Source: an uncultured Lachnospiraceae bacterium
Lineage (GTDB): Bacteria > Bacillota_A > Clostridia > Lachnospirales > Lachnospiraceae
Assembly (NCBI GenBank): GCA_902795835.1
Contig: CADBNA010000120.1
Location: 1 to 15,969 of the forward strand
Direction: 5' to 3'
Length of the DNA: 15,969 nucleotides
Below are positions 14,949-15,969 of the stretch, piece by piece. The notes under the pieces are model-generated. The model searched no databases. It saw nothing but the letters and a program-made list of their open reading frames with translations, and had not been told where the DNA came from. Made by a program: the position numbers and the translations under genes. Each line of letters begins with the position of its first letter. Position 1 is the first letter of the stretch.

Positions 14949-15883
14949 TGGCGGAGACAGCAATTCTGCTGACAACCTGCAGCGGAGAAGCATATATTGA
15001 GGAACTGCTGGCCTCCCTGGACGGGCAGACCCTGCAGGATTTTGTCTGCTATATTCATGACGACGGTTCTACTGACCGCACGCCTGAACTGGTGAGGGCG
15101 TTCGCGGAAAAAAGGGAGCGGTTTGTGATTGTAGAGGGGCCGCCTTCCGGTTCGGCCAGCGCCAATTTTCTGTTTCTCATGCATCACGTTCAGGATGAGA
15201 AGTATGTGATGTTCTGTGACCAGGATGATGTATGGAAGCCGGAGAAGGCGGAAAGAACACTTCGGGAAATGAAGCGGCATGACGACGGTCAGACGCCGGC
15301 TGTCGTATTCACGGACCTGACGGTTACAGATGCCGGCCTCCGTGTAATTGCACCTTCCTATCTGGCTTATGAGCACAGGGATCCTGCGGCTGTGGATCTT
15401 CCCCATCTGCTGAAACGCAATGTGGCACCCGGGTGCACGATGCTCATGAACCGCAGCCTGCTGGAGCTGAGCCTTGCGCATGAGGAACTGCTCAAAAGGG
15501 CTATGTTTGACTGGGGTGTCATGCTGCTGGCCTCTGCCTGCGGATCTGTTTTCTTTCTGAACCGGCAGACGCTCTTTTACCGGCAGCACGGAAACAATGA
15601 AGTCGGCGCCAGGAAGCGTTCCGGCCTGCACTATGCCCTGCGTGAGTTTCGTGAGATTGTCAGCGGGGAGAAGGCGCATTATATTCGCGAGAATCTGGAA
15701 CTGGAGAGAGATTTTGCCCGCCTTCTCCTGGAAGCGGCCGAAGAGGGCAATCCGAACCGGCCTTTTCTGGAAGAACTGGCCGGCATCGAAAAAAAAGGAA
15801 AAGGGAGCCGCATGCGCTTTTACCTTCGCAGCGGTCTGATTGACAAAAATATCCGGAAAATCTGGAGAGTGCTCTTTGTGTAA
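14948..15883 (+). CDS. GT2-family glycosyltransferase (RfbF/RgpB rhamnosyltransferase-like)
   Basis: The protein has 311 residues and starts at ATG 14948, overlapping the previous stop (TAATG). GT-A motifs run in order: AILLTTCSGEAYIEELLASL (5-24), HDDGSTD (37-43), the metal-binding DQDDVW (91-96), APGCTMLMN (160-168), MFDW (186-189) and YRQHGNNEVG (211-220). This series matches alpha-L-rhamnosyltransferases of the RfbF/RgpB group, which use dTDP-L-rhamnose. That agrees with RmlA upstream. A run of eight A at 15789-15796 lies near the C-terminus and could be slippage-prone. Linkage specificity cannot be read. Confidence 0.92.
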   Translation: MAETAILLTTCSGEAYIEELLASLDGQTLQDFVCYIHDDGSTDRTPELVRAFAEKRERFVIVEGPPSGSASANFLFLMHHVQDEKYVMFCDQDDVWKPEKAERTLREMKRHDDGQTPAVVFTDLTVTDAGLRVIAPSYLAYEHRDPAAVDLPHLLKRNVAPGCTMLMNRSLLELSLAHEELLKRAMFDWGVMLLASACGSVFFLNRQTLFYRQHGNNEVGARKRSGLHYALREFREIVSGEKAHYIRENLELERDFARLLLEAAEEGNPNRPFLEELAGIEKKGKGSRMRFYLRSGLIDKNIRKIWRVLFV

Positions 15884-15908
15884 GCATTTTTTCCGCCGGG
15901 AGGGGAAG

Positions 15909-15969
15909 ATGCAGACAGGGCAGAACCGGCAAAGGGCACAGGGGGGGATTCTGCATGGGCAGAGAAAAA
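15909..15969 (+). CDS. Partial gene start, product unknown (cut by window edge)
   Basis: ATG 15909 follows a strong purine-rich site (GGGAGGGGAAG, 15898-15908) 25 nt after the upstream stop and stays open to the window end, giving 20 codons. A second ATG at 15955 in another frame follows a run of seven G (15941-15947) with about 7-nt spacing and is an equally good start. About 20 residues are too few to identify the product. Position and strand make it the next operon member; a flippase or another transferase would be usual here, but that is only context. Confidence 0.4.
   Translation, partial: MQTGQNRQRAQGGILHGQRK

Noticed and set aside
15860..15897. Possible intrinsic terminator after the last complete gene (TGCT...AGCA before a T6 run)
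   Set aside because: The stem is only 4 bp with a long loop, and a strong ribosome binding site follows at once, so the operon probably continues.

Overview
The window is one strand (+) of a surface-polysaccharide (capsule/exopolysaccharide) biosynthesis operon. Every gene I can support points the same way, with gaps that are mostly under 60 nt or are start/stop overlaps. The likely host is an anaerobic Firmicute, probably a Clostridia member of the Lachnospiraceae type. The reasons are strong AGGAGG-type ribosome binding sites, a DUF6077-type membrane protein, a FrhB-type iron-sulfur protein beside a CapA-like protein, and a Wzy-dependent gene set. Base composition looks moderately GC-rich by eye; I did not count it. 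The genus cannot be fixed from this sequence.

Layout. Positions 1-224 are non-coding and highly structured: a near-perfect 27-bp helix closes a branched core, followed by a small hairpin and a palindrome just before the first ribosome binding site. Next come a CapA-like metallophosphoesterase (225-1373) and an FrhB-family iron-sulfur protein (1366-2586). A short gap with an extended -10 promoter precedes rfbA/rmlA (2668-3570), which feeds dTDP-sugar synthesis. A polyisoprenyl-phosphate hexose-1-phosphate transferase (3586-5010) would start the repeat unit on the lipid carrier. Two adjacent membrane genes (5011-6123 and 6134-6907) look like the two halves of a GT-C-type membrane glycosyltransferase. 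They are followed by a TOD1/MUCI70 (DUF616) glycosyltransferase (6985-7941) and a UDP-galactopyranose-mutase-like/PPOX-like FAD enzyme (8001-9569).

The second half is a tightly overlapping run: a Wzy-like polymerase (9569-10786), a DUF1972 rhamnosyltransferase-like GT4 (10786-12051), a second GT4 (12048-13382), a P-loop kinase-like protein (13366-14055), and two GT2 glycosyltransferases (14055-14948 and 14948-15883). The start of one more gene is cut off by the window edge.

How it fits together (inference). The initiating transferase puts a sugar phosphate on undecaprenyl phosphate, the GT4, GT2 and DUF616 enzymes extend it, and the Wzy-like protein polymerises it after export. RmlA, plus GTs that resemble rhamnosyltransferases, suggests L-rhamnose in the repeat. 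No rmlB/C/D, Wzx flippase, LCP ligase or Wzd/Wze regulators are visible, so the locus must continue outside the window or rely on genes elsewhere. No tRNA, rRNA, CRISPR array, transposase or convincing intrinsic terminator was seen. The most unusual items are the structured 5' leader, the possible two-gene GT-C enzyme, the kinase-like protein inside the glycosyltransferase run, and the FAD enzyme.
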